Below, one piece after another: positions 43,130 through 52,585 of a stretch of DNA of 64,000 nucleotides (the first letter of the stretch is position 1; every line of letters starts with the position of its first letter). The stretch lies in contig NZ_QOVK01000001.1 of assembly GCF_004104075.1 (NCBI RefSeq), positions 372,001 to 436,000 of the forward strand, written 5' to 3'. This DNA is from Leeuwenhoekiella polynyae (GTDB lineage Bacteria > Bacteroidota > Bacteroidia > Flavobacteriales > Flavobacteriaceae). The notes under the pieces are model-generated. The model did no database searches, was not told where the DNA came from, and worked only from the letters and a program-made list of their open reading frames with translations. Both the position numbers and the translations under genes were made by a program.

Positions 43130-43768
43130 TTATTTATTGGGTTGTGGAGTCATTCTTAAATAAGGTTTGATCTCTTTATGCCCTTTAGGGAAAAACTCCG
43201 GAATTTGTTCGTTGCTTACACTAGGTGAAATCACACAATCCTCACCATCTTTCCAGTTCGCCGGTGTAGCTACTTTATGATACGCTGTAAGCTGAAGCGA
43301 ATCAATAACACGTAAAATTTCATCAAAATTACGACCTGTCGAAGGCGGATACGTCAATGTCAATTTAATTTTCTTATCCTGCCCGATTACAAATACCGAA
43401 CGTACCGTTGCTTTCTCACTCGCGTTTGGGTGAATCATATCGTAAAGCTCTGCGACTTTGTGATCTTCATCTCCGATGATTGGGTAATCTACCGTTGTAT
43501 TTTGAGTCTCATTAATATCTTTAATCCACTCTTTATGCGAAGCAACACCGTCAACGCTCAACGCGATAGGTTTTACATTACGCTTTTTGAATTCGCCATG
43601 GTAGTTTGCTACAGTACCCAACTCTGTTGTACAAACCGGTGTATAATCTGCCGGGTGCGAGAATAAAATCCCCCAGCTGTCGCCCAGCCATTCGTGAAAA
43701 TTGATTTCTCCTTCAGTAGTGTCTACTGTAAAATCTGGTGCTGTATCTCCTAATCTTAAATGTGCCAT
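43130..43768 (-). CDS. 1-Cys (Prx6-type) peroxiredoxin
   Basis: A 212-residue thiol peroxidase. The peroxidatic cysteine is C46 in HPADYTPVCTTELG. There is a long C-terminal extension (TPANWKDGEDCVISPSVSNEQI...) typical of the Prx6/1-Cys group; a second cysteine at DCVIS is not in the resolving position of typical 2-Cys enzymes. It reduces H2O2 and organic peroxides. It is placed between the two CoA-transferase subunits, with only 1 nt to subunit B, so all three are probably one operon. Confidence 0.93.
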   Translation of the reverse strand: MAHLRLGDTAPDFTVDTTEGEINFHEWLGDSWGILFSHPADYTPVCTTELGTVANYHGEFKKRNVKPIALSVDGVASHKEWIKDINETQNTTVDYPIIGDEDHKVAELYDMIHPNASEKATVRSVFVIGQDKKIKLTLTYPPSTGRNFDEILRVIDSLQLTAYHKVATPANWKDGEDCVISPSVSNEQIPEFFPKGHKEIKPYLRMTPQPNK

Positions 43769-43805
43769 TTGTTGTATTTAGTTTTAAATTATTTGGAAGT
43801 TAATT

Positions 43806-44504
43806 TTATCGTTTTCTTACTGTGCGTTGTTCAATACGCTTTTCGTAATTCTTTCCTTCAAAAATACGTTGAACAAAAACTCCCGGAATGTGTATCTGGT
43901 TAGGATCGAGTTCTCCCGCCGGAAGCAACTCTTCTACCTCAGCAACTGTTACAGTTGCCGCACCACACATTATAGGGTTAAAATTACGCGCAGTTCCTTT
44001 AAAAATGAGATTTCCGGCAGTGTCGCCTTTCCAAGCTTTAATGAACGCAAAATCAGCCTTAAAAGCGTGTTCTAAGACATACATTTTACCATCAAACTCA
44101 CGGGTTTCTTTACCTTCGGCTATTTCTGTACCGTAGCCTGCAGGCGTGTAGATAGCAGGAAAACCAGCTTGCGCAGCACGGCAACGCTCAGCGAGTGTAC
44201 CTTGCGGAATCAGCTCAACATCAAGTTCGCCACTCAACATTTGGCGTTCAAACTCGGCATTCTCCCCTACATAAGAAGAAATCATTTTTTTGATTTGCTT
44301 CTTTTGAAGCAACAAACCCAGTCCAAAATCATCAACTCCTGCATTGTTAGAAATACAGGTCAATCCTTTAACGTTGAGTTTAACTAAATGCGAGATTGCA
44401 TTTTCCGGAATACCGCTCAGTCCAAAACCGCCAAGCATCATCGTCATATTGTCTTTGACACCTTGCAATGCTTCTGAAACCGAGTCTACCGTTTTTGTTA
44501 TCAT
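43806..44504 (-). CDS. scoA: 3-oxoacid CoA-transferase subunit A
   Basis: A 232-residue subunit of the same enzyme as scoB. Motifs: [19 protein letters not shown] at the N-terminus, [16 protein letters not shown], and [20 protein letters not shown]. It binds the CoA part with subunit B. The two subunits usually lie side by side; here a peroxiredoxin gene separates them. Confidence 0.93.
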   Translation of the reverse strand: MITKTVDSVSEALQGVKDNMTMMLGGFGLSGIPENAISHLVKLNVKGLTCISNNAGVDDFGLGLLLQKKQIKKMISSYVGENAEFERQMLSGELDVELIPQGTLAERCRAAQAGFPAIYTPAGYGTEIAEGKETREFDGKMYVLEHAFKADFAFIKAWKGDTAGNLIFKGTARNFNPIMCGAATVTVAEVEELLPAGELDPNQIHIPGVFVQRIFEGKNYEKRIEQRTVRKR

Positions 44505-44622
44505 TTTCTCATTTTAGAATAAGAAAATTACAAAATACGTTTTCTAACAGCAATCTTTTAGCAGTATTTTATGCTATCTATAATCTCAGAAAAATTACAC
44601 TTTCACACTTAAATCTCAGCTC

Positions 44623-46959
44623 TTAAAAGTCTAACTCATCTGGTAAATCAACTCCTTGATTTCCTTCAGCAGGAACAGAACAATCTACACGAATAGAAAG
44701 GTTTTCGGGTCTCTCAAAATCTTCTTTAGAAATCTTAAGGTCTTCATCTGCATAGCATTTTTTCATAAAAACACCCCAGATTGGTAGAGCCATTGTCGCT
44801 CCCTGCCCGTAAGTTATAGAAGGGAAATGCACCGAACGGTCATCACCACCTACCCAAACGCCGCTTACCAGATTGGGAACCATCCCCATAAACCAACCGT
44901 CACTCTGATTTTGAGTCGTACCGGTTTTACCGGCAATAGGGTTTTTAAACATATAAGGATGACCGGTGATTACATTCTTATAAACACTATTGTTAATTGC
45001 TCCTGAGCGCAAACGTGCACCAGAACCATATTGAGTTACTCCTTCCATCAAGTTAACGGTTACGTAAGCAGATTCTTGGCTAATAACATCTTTTGCTTGT
45101 GGAATGCTTTGATATAGAATTGTTCCGTTTTTATCTACAATCGTTGATACGATTTGCGGCTCTACATGAACCCCTTTATTTGCAAAAGCAGAATAGGCCG
45201 AAACCATCTCAAATAAACTCAAGTCTGCCGTACCTAAAGCAATTGAAGGAACTGCAGGAATATTTTCAATATCTACACCTAACTTTTCAATAAGGTCTAT
45301 AACCGGCCTGGGACCTACACGATGCATTAAACGTGCAGAAACGGTATTGATTGATTGTGCTAACGCAGATTTCAACGTTACCATACCACCATAATCACCA
45401 CTTGAATTTTCTGGACACCAGTCTTTTTGTGCCCCCATCTCTCCTGCCGGAATACAATAGGGAATATTAGGTATGGTATCGCAAGGCGAAAGGTGTAATT
45501 GATCTATTGCTGTCGCGTACAAAAACGGTTTAAAGGTAGAGCCTACTTGTCTCTTTCCGGTTTTTACGTGATCGTACTGAAAGTGCTTGTAATTGATACC
45601 GCCAACCCATGCTTTTACTTCACCGGTTTGTGGCGTCATACTGAGTAAACCTGCTCGCAGAAAACGCTTATAATATAAGATACTGTCTCTGGGTGTCATC
45701 ACCGTATCAATCTCCTTTGCGCCATCTTTCCAAACAAAAACACGCATATCAGTCTCTTTATCAAAAGAAGCTTTGATTTGCTCAACAGGAATATCACGTG
45801 CAGTCATTTTTCTCCAGCGATCAGAATTACGCATTGCACGATTTAAAATACTTGTTTCTTCTTCTTCAGTAATATCCCTAAAGGGAGCTGTTTTGTTTCT
45901 TTCGTTTTGTCTGTCAAATTCACGCTGCAGGTTTTCCATATGGGCGGTTACTGCTTCTTCTGCATAACGTTGCATACGAGAATCTACTGTAGTTGTGATT
46001 ACGAGTCCGTCGCGGTAAATATTGTAATATTCCTCATTACCATCTGCATCAACACCCTTAGGGTTTTGTTCGATCCAATCTGACATAAATGCGCGCAGAT
46101 ATTCTCTAAAATATGTTGCGATACCATCTGCATGACCTTCTGGAGAAAAATTTATCTTCATAGGCATAGCGATAAGACTATCCCGTTCTATTTCGGTGAT
46201 CTTATCGGTTTCGGCCATTAACGCTAAAACGGTGTTTCTACGCTCTAGTGATTTGTCTTTTGAGATCTCTCTGTACGGATTATACTGACGCGGGTTTTTA
46301 AGCATTCCCGCAATGATCGCGGATTCCTCAGGACGTAATTCTATGGGCTCTTTGTCAAAATAAATTTTAGAAGCAGAACGTATTCCCACTGCCTGAAACA
46401 AGAAATCCTGCTTGTTCAGGTACATGGTTATTATCTCTTGCTTGGTGTACTGTCGTTCAAGGCGTGCTGCAATAATCCATTCTTTTACTTTTTGAAGAAC
46501 ACGCTCAAATTTACTACTAGGCGTATCAGAAAAAAGCAATTTTGCCAATTGTTGTGTTATGGTACTCGCTCCACCTTTTGAACCTAAAAATGCTACTGCA
46601 CGCGCAGTACCACGCATATCAATGCCCGAGTGCTCATAAAAACGTCTGTCTTCGGTAGCAACGACGGCATCGATAAGATTTTGAGGTAAATCTTCATATT
46701 TAACCGGAGTACGGTTCTCATTGTAAAATTTTCCCAGCGTTTTTCCGTCAGAAGAAAGTATTTCTGTTGCGAGATTACTCTCTGGATTTTCTAGCTCTTC
46801 AAATGTGGGTAGTTTACCAAAAACTCCCCAAGAAGCCAATAAAAATATTAAAACTATCGATGCTATTCCGCCTAAAAATAAAATCCAAAAACCCTTAATA
46901 TACGGGCGATAATTGGTTGATTTTGCCTGTTTTGCAGACTTTTTTTTATTCTGAGCCAT
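44623..46959 (-). CDS. Penicillin-binding protein 1A-type bifunctional peptidoglycan synthase
   Basis: A 778-residue class A PBP. One membrane anchor (~25-48: GFWILFLGGIASIVLIFLLASWGVFG). The glycosyltransferase domain has VATEDRRFYEHSGIDMRGT with the catalytic Glu and GASTITQQLAKLLF. The transpeptidase domain has STFKPF (SxxK), SINTVSARL (SxN) and KTGTTQNQSDGW (KTG). It polymerises and cross-links peptidoglycan at the inner membrane. It lies 4 nt downstream of gldH. Confidence 0.95.
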   Translation of the reverse strand: MAQNKKKSAKQAKSTNYRPYIKGFWILFLGGIASIVLIFLLASWGVFGKLPTFEELENPESNLATEILSSDGKTLGKFYNENRTPVKYEDLPQNLIDAVVATEDRRFYEHSGIDMRGTARAVAFLGSKGGASTITQQLAKLLFSDTPSSKFERVLQKVKEWIIAARLERQYTKQEIITMYLNKQDFLFQAVGIRSASKIYFDKEPIELRPEESAIIAGMLKNPRQYNPYREISKDKSLERRNTVLALMAETDKITEIERDSLIAMPMKINFSPEGHADGIATYFREYLRAFMSDWIEQNPKGVDADGNEEYYNIYRDGLVITTTVDSRMQRYAEEAVTAHMENLQREFDRQNERNKTAPFRDITEEEETSILNRAMRNSDRWRKMTARDIPVEQIKASFDKETDMRVFVWKDGAKEIDTVMTPRDSILYYKRFLRAGLLSMTPQTGEVKAWVGGINYKHFQYDHVKTGKRQVGSTFKPFLYATAIDQLHLSPCDTIPNIPYCIPAGEMGAQKDWCPENSSGDYGGMVTLKSALAQSINTVSARLMHRVGPRPVIDLIEKLGVDIENIPAVPSIALGTADLSLFEMVSAYSAFANKGVHVEPQIVSTIVDKNGTILYQSIPQAKDVISQESAYVTVNLMEGVTQYGSGARLRSGAINNSVYKNVITGHPYMFKNPIAGKTGTTQNQSDGWFMGMVPNLVSGVWVGGDDRSVHFPSITYGQGATMALPIWGVFMKKCYADEDLKISKEDFERPENLSIRVDCSVPAEGNQGVDLPDELDF

Positions 46960-46963
46960 TTAA

Positions 46964-47446
46964 TTATTCTTTTGTTTTTTCAATTCGTAGGCCCACATCT
47001 CTGATTCCTTCTAAATCTGCAATAGGGTTCACATCTCCATTGCCACGCATTGCCTGTTTTATAGAAAAGGTGTAGGTGCCTGCTTCGTTAAATTGTATAT
47101 TTTCTTTGTACCAAAGTTTGCTTTCTTTTAAGTCTCCAGAACCGCTGCCCAGCCAAGTGCCGTCTGGTCTGGCCATCTCATACTCTAAGGTATCTGTAAT
47201 GGTTTTACCATTAGGAAACTGCATATCTGTGATTAAAAACAAATTACTAAAAGCGTACGAGTTGTCATTTCGCAGGCTTATAAACGCATTATAATGTGCT
47301 AAAGTGTCTAAATCTTCAATTTTAAATACCACAACAGAATCACTTTGCCAATGATCTGGCAAAGATTTGAATTCATGAAAGACAGCTGTTTTATCACAAG
47401 AGGTGAAACAGATCAAACCCAGAATCGCACCAAAAACTCTATGCAT
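46964..47446 (-). CDS. gldH: Gliding motility lipoprotein GldH
   Basis: A 160-residue lipoprotein from the start MHRVFGAILGLICFTSC; an upstream ATG (47527) would add 27 basic residues that overlap ricT and spoil the signal sequence, so the later start is preferred. The family pattern is clear: CDKTAVFHEFKSLPDHWQ, LFLITDMQFPNGK, GTWLGSGSGDLKESKLWYKE and FSIKQAMRGN. GldH is needed for gliding in Flavobacterium johnsoniae and is likely in the outer membrane. It supports a gliding flavobacterium. The start overlaps ricT by 8 nt. Confidence 0.88.
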   Translation of the reverse strand: MHRVFGAILGLICFTSCDKTAVFHEFKSLPDHWQSDSVVVFKIEDLDTLAHYNAFISLRNDNSYAFSNLFLITDMQFPNGKTITDTLEYEMARPDGTWLGSGSGDLKESKLWYKENIQFNEAGTYTFSIKQAMRGNGDVNPIADLEGIRDVGLRIEKTKE

Positions 47447-48608
47447 CTTTTTTAGGCCCCTTTTTGCGATAATTACCTTTTTTTCTTCGGCTCTTTGAAT
47501 GCTTTTTTGAAGTCTTAGGCTTATCAAAACGCGTTAAACTGTCTTGACCAACTACGTTACCAAACTCTACTTTAGAATCTGTAAGAAGCTCTACTGCATA
47601 TTCTTCTAAGCTGGCAACCGGTTGATTTTTCTTGTTTGCTTCTAGAATCTCGTTAGCTTGTGTAGTAGTTAGTTTATGCCAGTTCATCCACTCACCTTCA
47701 TAAGCGTACCACAAATGCCCCTGAAAAATATCTATCTTCTGGCAAACTGCTGTCCCTTTTTCAGTTTTGAGCTTTTGTTCTGTTTTAGGAAAGTCTTTAA
47801 GCGCATCCAGATATGCGTCTAGCTCATAGTTTAAACAGCATTTAAGCTTACCGCACTGACCGGCTAACTTTTGAGGATTTAGAGAAAGTTGCTGGTAACG
47901 CGCTGCGCTTGTAGTTACCGATCTAAAATCTGTTAACCAGGTAGAACAACACAACTCGCGACCACAAGAACCTATGCCTCCCAGACGCGCGGCTTCTTGT
48001 CTGAAGCCTATTTGACGCATCTCAATACGTGTTCTAAATTCTTGTGCAAATTCTTTGATCAATTGTCTAAAATCTACACGTTCTTCTGCTGTGTAAAAGA
48101 ATGTTGCTTTAGAGCCATCTCCCTGAAATTCTATATCAGAGATTTTCATCTGCAAGCCTAAACGTATTGCAATCTGACGCGAGCGTACTTTAATCGCCTC
48201 TTCTCTGTCTTTTACGTTTTGCCAAACCTCAACATCCTTTTGGTTAGCTTTTCGGTATATTTTTAAAAATTCGTCTGTATTGTAGGGTACTTTTTTCTTT
48301 TTCATCTGTATGCGAACCAATTCACCAGTAAGCGATACAATACCTATATCGTGACCAGAAGCCGCCTGTACAGCAAGCACTTCTCCCACATTAATCTGAA
48401 GTTTATCTATGTTTTTCACATACTCTTTGCGACCATTTTTAAACCGAACTTCTACGAAGTCAAATTCTTCCTGGCCGTCTGGCAAACTCATATTTGAGAG
48501 CCAGTCAAAGACTGTTAGCTTATTACATCCGTCAGTACCACAAGTACCATTATTTTGACAACCACGTGGCTGACCATTTACGGTCGTACCACAATTTCCA
48601 CACGCCAT
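47439..48608 (-). CDS. ricT: RicT-like PSP1-domain protein
   Basis: A 389-residue protein with a cysteine-rich N-terminus (CGNCGTTVNGQPRGCQNNGTCG) and a PSP1 domain: VEVRFKNGRKEYVKN, GGIGSCGRELCCSTWL, KLAGQCGKLKCCLNYELDAY, which holds several paired cysteines. RicT (YaaT) in Bacillus acts with RicA/RicF in an Fe-S-binding complex for RNA processing. The Lys/Arg-rich tail (KTSKKHSKSRRKKGNYRKKG) fits RNA contact. The gene is upstream of gldH, as in other flavobacteria. Confidence 0.88.
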   Translation of the reverse strand: MACGNCGTTVNGQPRGCQNNGTCGTDGCNKLTVFDWLSNMSLPDGQEEFDFVEVRFKNGRKEYVKNIDKLQINVGEVLAVQAASGHDIGIVSLTGELVRIQMKKKKVPYNTDEFLKIYRKANQKDVEVWQNVKDREEAIKVRSRQIAIRLGLQMKISDIEFQGDGSKATFFYTAEERVDFRQLIKEFAQEFRTRIEMRQIGFRQEAARLGGIGSCGRELCCSTWLTDFRSVTTSAARYQQLSLNPQKLAGQCGKLKCCLNYELDAYLDALKDFPKTEQKLKTEKGTAVCQKIDIFQGHLWYAYEGEWMNWHKLTTTQANEILEANKKNQPVASLEEYAVELLTDSKVEFGNVVGQDSLTRFDKPKTSKKHSKSRRKKGNYRKKGPKKDA

Positions 48609-48796
48609 GAGATCCTATATGTTTGTAAATCTCTGATCTAAAATGATCAGGATTTAGTTATTGGTATATATTGAAAACGGAAGTCTTCCGTCTTAATTGC
48701 TGCTAAAGATAACATTTTAGACATGCAAAAATATAGTAAATCTAATTGGTGTTTTGCTTTATCAACACAGAATTTATACTTGAGACTAGATACTTA

Positions 48797-48828
48797 AAAA
48801 TGCAGCCGACAATTGCCGGCTGCATTTT
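48797..48828. terminator. Terminator downstream of trhO
   Basis: AAAATGCAGCCG/CGGCTGCATTTT stem with an 8-nt loop, just beyond the trhO stop (48840) on the minus strand. Confidence 0.85.
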
Positions 48829-48839
48829 ATTTATAAACT

Positions 48840-49877
48840 CTAAGCTTTCCGTTGAAACTTTAATTTCTCAGACCTACCCTTTTTAAAAATCTTATTGCTG
48901 TTGGGTATGCCCTTTCTCAATTCTTTTTGCACTTCATAAGGCAAAGCGATTATTTCTTTACACTCGTCTGAGCAGGTATGATTCATGGCCTCTGCACACT
49001 CTTCACATTGTATAAATAATAAGTGGCAGGCTTCGTTTTCACAATTTACATGCGTATCGCAAGGTTTACCGCATTGATGACAATTAGAGATAATATCTTC
49101 AGAAATACGCTCGCCGCGACGATGATCAAATACGAAATTTTTTCCTTTAAATTTATTCTCAAGTTTCAACTGCTCCACCTGACGGGCGTATTCAATTATT
49201 CCGCCCTCAAGCTGATATACTTGTTTAAACCCTTTGTGTTTATAATAAGCGCTCGCCTTTTCACAACGTATTCCACCGGTGCAATACATCACCAGCTTTT
49301 TATCTTCCTTATGATTACGCAGGTCTTCTTCAATAAGATCTAAGCTATCGCGAAATGTGTCAACATCTGGAGTTACCGCATTTTTAAAATGGCCTATCTC
49401 GCTCTCATAGTGATTGCGCATATCTACCAGCACCACATCATCACTCTCTATAAGTTCATTAAAGGTAGCTGCATCTACGTGAATCCCTTTATCAGTAACA
49501 TCAAAAGTCTCATCATTCAAACCATCTGCTACAATTTTATCACGCACTTTAACTTTCAGCTTTAAAAAAGACTTGGCATCCTGTTCTATTGCAATATTGA
49601 GGCGTACATTTTCAAGAAAGCAAATTCCGTCTAGAAAATTTTTAAAAGCCTCAAAGTTTTGAGCCGGCACAGAGAGCTGGGCGTTAATCCCTTCGTGTGC
49701 GACATAAATACGACCTAAAACGGCCATTTCATCCCAGGCGATAAAAAGGTGATTTCTAAAAAGATGTGGATTTCCAATTTTTGCATATTGGTAGAACGAA
49801 AGCGTAAGGCGATCTTCGCCGGCCTCATCAATGAGCGCTGCACGTTCTTTTGCACTTAATTTGTTGTACAGTTGCAT
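48840..49877 (-). CDS. trhO: tRNA uridine hydroxylase TrhO (rhodanese-like)
   Basis: A 345-residue enzyme of the YceA/TrhO family that hydroxylates U34 in some tRNAs (O2-dependent ho5U formation). The rhodanese active-site cysteine is ~C199 in MYCTGGIRCEKAS. The N-terminal acylphosphatase-like domain reads VAHEGINAQLSVPAQNF. The C-terminal cysteine cluster (CHQCGKPCDTHVNCENEAC) may bind zinc. Presumed cytoplasmic. Confidence 0.93.
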   Translation of the reverse strand: MQLYNKLSAKERAALIDEAGEDRLTLSFYQYAKIGNPHLFRNHLFIAWDEMAVLGRIYVAHEGINAQLSVPAQNFEAFKNFLDGICFLENVRLNIAIEQDAKSFLKLKVKVRDKIVADGLNDETFDVTDKGIHVDAATFNELIESDDVVLVDMRNHYESEIGHFKNAVTPDVDTFRDSLDLIEEDLRNHKEDKKLVMYCTGGIRCEKASAYYKHKGFKQVYQLEGGIIEYARQVEQLKLENKFKGKNFVFDHRRGERISEDIISNCHQCGKPCDTHVNCENEACHLLFIQCEECAEAMNHTCSDECKEIIALPYEVQKELRKGIPNSNKIFKKGRSEKLKFQRKA

Positions 49878-49980
49878 GCTATACTAGATTTTAAGGTTAA
49901 AAGTGGCGCAAAAGTACAGTTTTTAGACGGTTGCGACAACTATGTCTTATATGTAACAAAGCGAAAGCATAGAGTACAAA

Positions 49981-50014
49981 AAAAATGCCCGCGATAGTTT
50001 TCGAGGGCATTTTT
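49981..50014. terminator. Terminator in the trhO-recA gap
   Basis: AAAAATGCCC/GGGCATTTTT stem-loop between divergent genes. It serves neither neighbour directly; it would end minus-strand transcripts coming from the remnant at 50236-50439. Confidence 0.7.
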
Positions 50015-50235
50015 CTTGAACGGCTAATTCAGGTTATATATTATTTTGATTTTATCAAAACTTAAACAACCTAACCACCGTCCAATCTGGTATTGCAACT
50101 TACAGTGATGCTGATACATCCTAGAAATTTGCAATATCTAACTTGTGTTTTCTGCATCATAGCACTACACATTACTTTGATCTATAGATACACGCATACG
50201 CAAAAGGTTGCCTGACACTATGTTAAAATAGCTAT

Positions 50236-50439
50236 CTAGGAATTTTTCCAGATTAATAGTTGTGTATCTATAAAAAGCAATGTATTGTTGGAATTTTTCC
50301 AATAATTTAGCAAGCTATCGTTGTTTCCATAAAAAAGAAATGGTACTTTAGCACTTTGATTTATCTTTTCAATTTTTGAAGCATTTTTGCTCAAAAGCAC
50401 TTGTAAATCAACTTGTGCGGAGAAACATAAGATAATCAA
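50236..50439 (-). pseudogene. Possible remnant of an exported sensor protein
   Basis: A 67-codon frame with a TTG start (50439) reads LIILCFSAQVDLQVLLSKN, like the end of a signal peptide, and NNDSLLNYWKNSNNTLLFID, reminiscent of the N-terminal sensing region of Bacteroidota histidine kinases. An in-frame stop lies 9 nt upstream of the TTG and nothing continues downstream, so it is likely a fragment. The rest of the 630-bp gap (49878-50507) holds only the terminator at 49981. Confidence 0.25.
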
Positions 50440-50507
50440 GAGGTGTCATTTATTTTTAGACATCTACAGAATAAGACCTTAACAGGTTATAAAAGAAACT
50501 AAAAACT

Positions 50508-51518
50508 ATGAGTAAAGAACAAGAAGCCAAATTAAAAGCCTTAAAGCTTACCCTTGATAAAATGGATAAAACTTACGGTAAAGGTACCGTAATGAAAATG
50601 GGAGATAATGCTATTGTAGAGGTTGAAGCTATTTCTACAGGTTCATTAGGACTTGATATTGCATTGGGCGTTGGCGGTTTACCTAAGGGTAGAGTTATTG
50701 AAATATATGGTCCTGAATCTTCAGGTAAGACCACATTAACTTTACACGCTATTGCAGAAGCACAGAAAAAAGGAGGTATTGCAGCATTTATAGATGCGGA
50801 GCATGCTTTTGACCGTTTTTATGCTGAAAAATTAGGTGTAGATATTGAGAACTTAATCATCTCGCAACCAGATAACGGGGAGCAGGCTCTTGAGATTACA
50901 GATAACTTGATTCGCTCTGGCGCTATTGATATTATTGTAGTCGATTCTGTCGCTGCCTTAACTCCAAAAAGTGAGATAGAAGGTGAGATGGGAGATTCTA
51001 AAATGGGGCTTCACGCACGTTTGATGTCTCAAGCGCTACGTAAACTTACAGGCTCTATTAGTAAAACCAACTGTACTGTAATTTTCATCAACCAACTTCG
51101 TGAAAAAATCGGAGTGATGTTTGGTAATCCTGAAACTACAACGGGTGGTAATGCACTTAAATTTTATGCATCAGTACGATTAGACATACGTCGCTCTACT
51201 CAGATCAAAGATTCTAACGGTGCTGTACAGGGTAATAAAACCCGTGTAAAAGTGGTTAAGAATAAAGTAGCTCCTCCTTTCCGCCAGGCAGAATTTGATA
51301 TTATGTACGGTGAAGGTATTTCTAAAGTAGGTGAGATCATTGACATAGGTGTTGAATATGAAATCATCAAAAAAAGCGGTTCATGGTTTAGTTACCAAGA
51401 CACAAAATTGGGCCAAGGTCGTGATGCGGTAAAAGCCATCTTAAAAGACAACCCAGATTTATTTGAAGAACTAGAAGTTAAAATAAAAGAAGCTATTAAG
51501 CTTGCAATGCAAGCTTAA
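50508..51518 (+). CDS. recA: Recombinase RecA
   Basis: A 336-residue DNA-strand exchange protein and SOS coprotease. Walker [10 protein letters not shown] (68-76), Walker [11 protein letters not shown], and the L2 loop region ([22 protein letters not shown]) are intact. Length matches bacterial RecA. No clear LexA-type palindrome was recognised in its upstream region, which is common for Bacteroidota. Confidence 0.97.
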   Translation: MSKEQEAKLKALKLTLDKMDKTYGKGTVMKMGDNAIVEVEAISTGSLGLDIALGVGGLPKGRVIEIYGPESSGKTTLTLHAIAEAQKKGGIAAFIDAEHAFDRFYAEKLGVDIENLIISQPDNGEQALEITDNLIRSGAIDIIVVDSVAALTPKSEIEGEMGDSKMGLHARLMSQALRKLTGSISKTNCTVIFINQLREKIGVMFGNPETTTGGNALKFYASVRLDIRRSTQIKDSNGAVQGNKTRVKVVKNKVAPPFRQAEFDIMYGEGISKVGEIIDIGVEYEIIKKSGSWFSYQDTKLGQGRDAVKAILKDNPDLFEELEVKIKEAIKLAMQA

Positions 51519-51590
51519 ACTTTTTTTTGCTCTAACGCGCAACCTTTTTCATCATTTTGTATCTACTCTAAAAAAGCAGATAAAAATAAA

Positions 51591-52004
51591 ATGATGAAAA
51601 AGGTTTTTTTATTAATTGGTTTATTAGGTTTAGTCGTTAGCTGTTCCCTAGATGATAACAACACTAATGTAAATTATGAATTTGTTCCGGTAGTAGATTA
51701 TGAGCTACCAGACACCCTGGTATATGGAAAACGTTATCAGTTTCCTGTTAGTTATGTATCACCCTCAAGCTGTAACCAGTTTTATGGTTTTGATTATGAC
51801 ATAGAAGACAGTACGCGTTTTGTATATGTGGTAAACAAAGTTTTTGAAAACGAAACGTGTACCGAAACCCCAACAGATACAATTGAGGCAACACTCAATT
51901 TTGAAGTTGTTTATAAATACAGTTATATTTTCAAATTCTTTAATGGCCTTGATGAGAATGATGAGCCTACCTTTCTTACAGACACTATACCTGTAAAGAG
52001 GTAA
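51591..52004 (+). CDS. Small lipoprotein of unknown function
   Basis: A 137-residue lipoprotein, lipobox VVSC at ~17-18 (start could also be the second Met, 51594). After the signal it is an acidic beta-rich domain (VNYEFVPVVDYELPDTLVYG, FYGFDYDIEDSTRFVYVVNK) with a C-x-x-... cysteine pair possibly forming a disulfide (PSSCNQF, NETCTET). No family recognised. It lies between recA and the ECF sigma gene and may be read with either. Confidence 0.75.
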   Translation: MMKKVFLLIGLLGLVVSCSLDDNNTNVNYEFVPVVDYELPDTLVYGKRYQFPVSYVSPSSCNQFYGFDYDIEDSTRFVYVVNKVFENETCTETPTDTIEATLNFEVVYKYSYIFKFFNGLDENDEPTFLTDTIPVKR

Positions 52005-52036
52005 AACCAACTGATTTTAATTAATAGTAGAACAAT

Positions 52037-52585
52037 GTGAGTCAAGAACAACTCATAAAAGACTGTAAAAAGAAAAAGCCAAAGGCTCAGGAAGAATTGT
52101 ATCGGCGCTACGCTCGAACTCTATTTTCTGTGGCTTTGAAATATGCTCGCAATTATAGTGAGGCAGAAGATATTTTGCAGGAAGGTTTCATAACTATTTT
52201 TAATAAAGTAGAGCAGTTTAAATTTAAAGGTTCTTTTGAAGGGTGGTTAAAGCGCATTGTGATCAACACTGCTTTACAACGGTATCGAAAACAAAGTGTT
52301 TTTGAACTCGTCAACGAAGAGAACATTGAACAGGTTGAAGTAGAAGTTGATGAAGACGAAATTTCCCTTCAGTTTCTACTTCAGATTGTTCAAGAATTAC
52401 CAGACCGGTACCGACTGGTTTTTAATCTATATGCATTAGACGGTTATTCTCATAAAGAGATCGCTCTAATGCTCAAAATAAGTGAAGGCACTTCAAAGTC
52501 AAATTTGTCACGTGCCCGAATAATATTAAAAGAGAAAGTAGAAAACTTTCAAAAAGATACAACCCTACAAGCATCAACGCCGTGA
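52037..52585 (+). CDS. ECF-type sigma-70 factor
   Basis: A 182-residue alternative sigma factor. Region 2 reads YRRYARTLFSVALKYARNYS and AEDILQEGFITIFNKVEQF; region 4 reads YALDGYSHKEIALMLKISEG with SKSNLSRARIILKEKV. It directs RNA polymerase to a small regulon, probably released by its downstream partner. Start is GTG at 52037. Its stop overlaps the next GTG start by 4 nt. Confidence 0.93.
   Translation: MSQEQLIKDCKKKKPKAQEELYRRYARTLFSVALKYARNYSEAEDILQEGFITIFNKVEQFKFKGSFEGWLKRIVINTALQRYRKQSVFELVNEENIEQVEVEVDEDEISLQFLLQIVQELPDRYRLVFNLYALDGYSHKEIALMLKISEGTSKSNLSRARIILKEKVENFQKDTTLQASTP

Noticed and set aside
46964-47527. GldH starting at the upstream ATG (47527)
   Set aside because: The first 27 residues are basic, overlap ricT by 89 bp, and would place the lipobox too far from the N-terminus.
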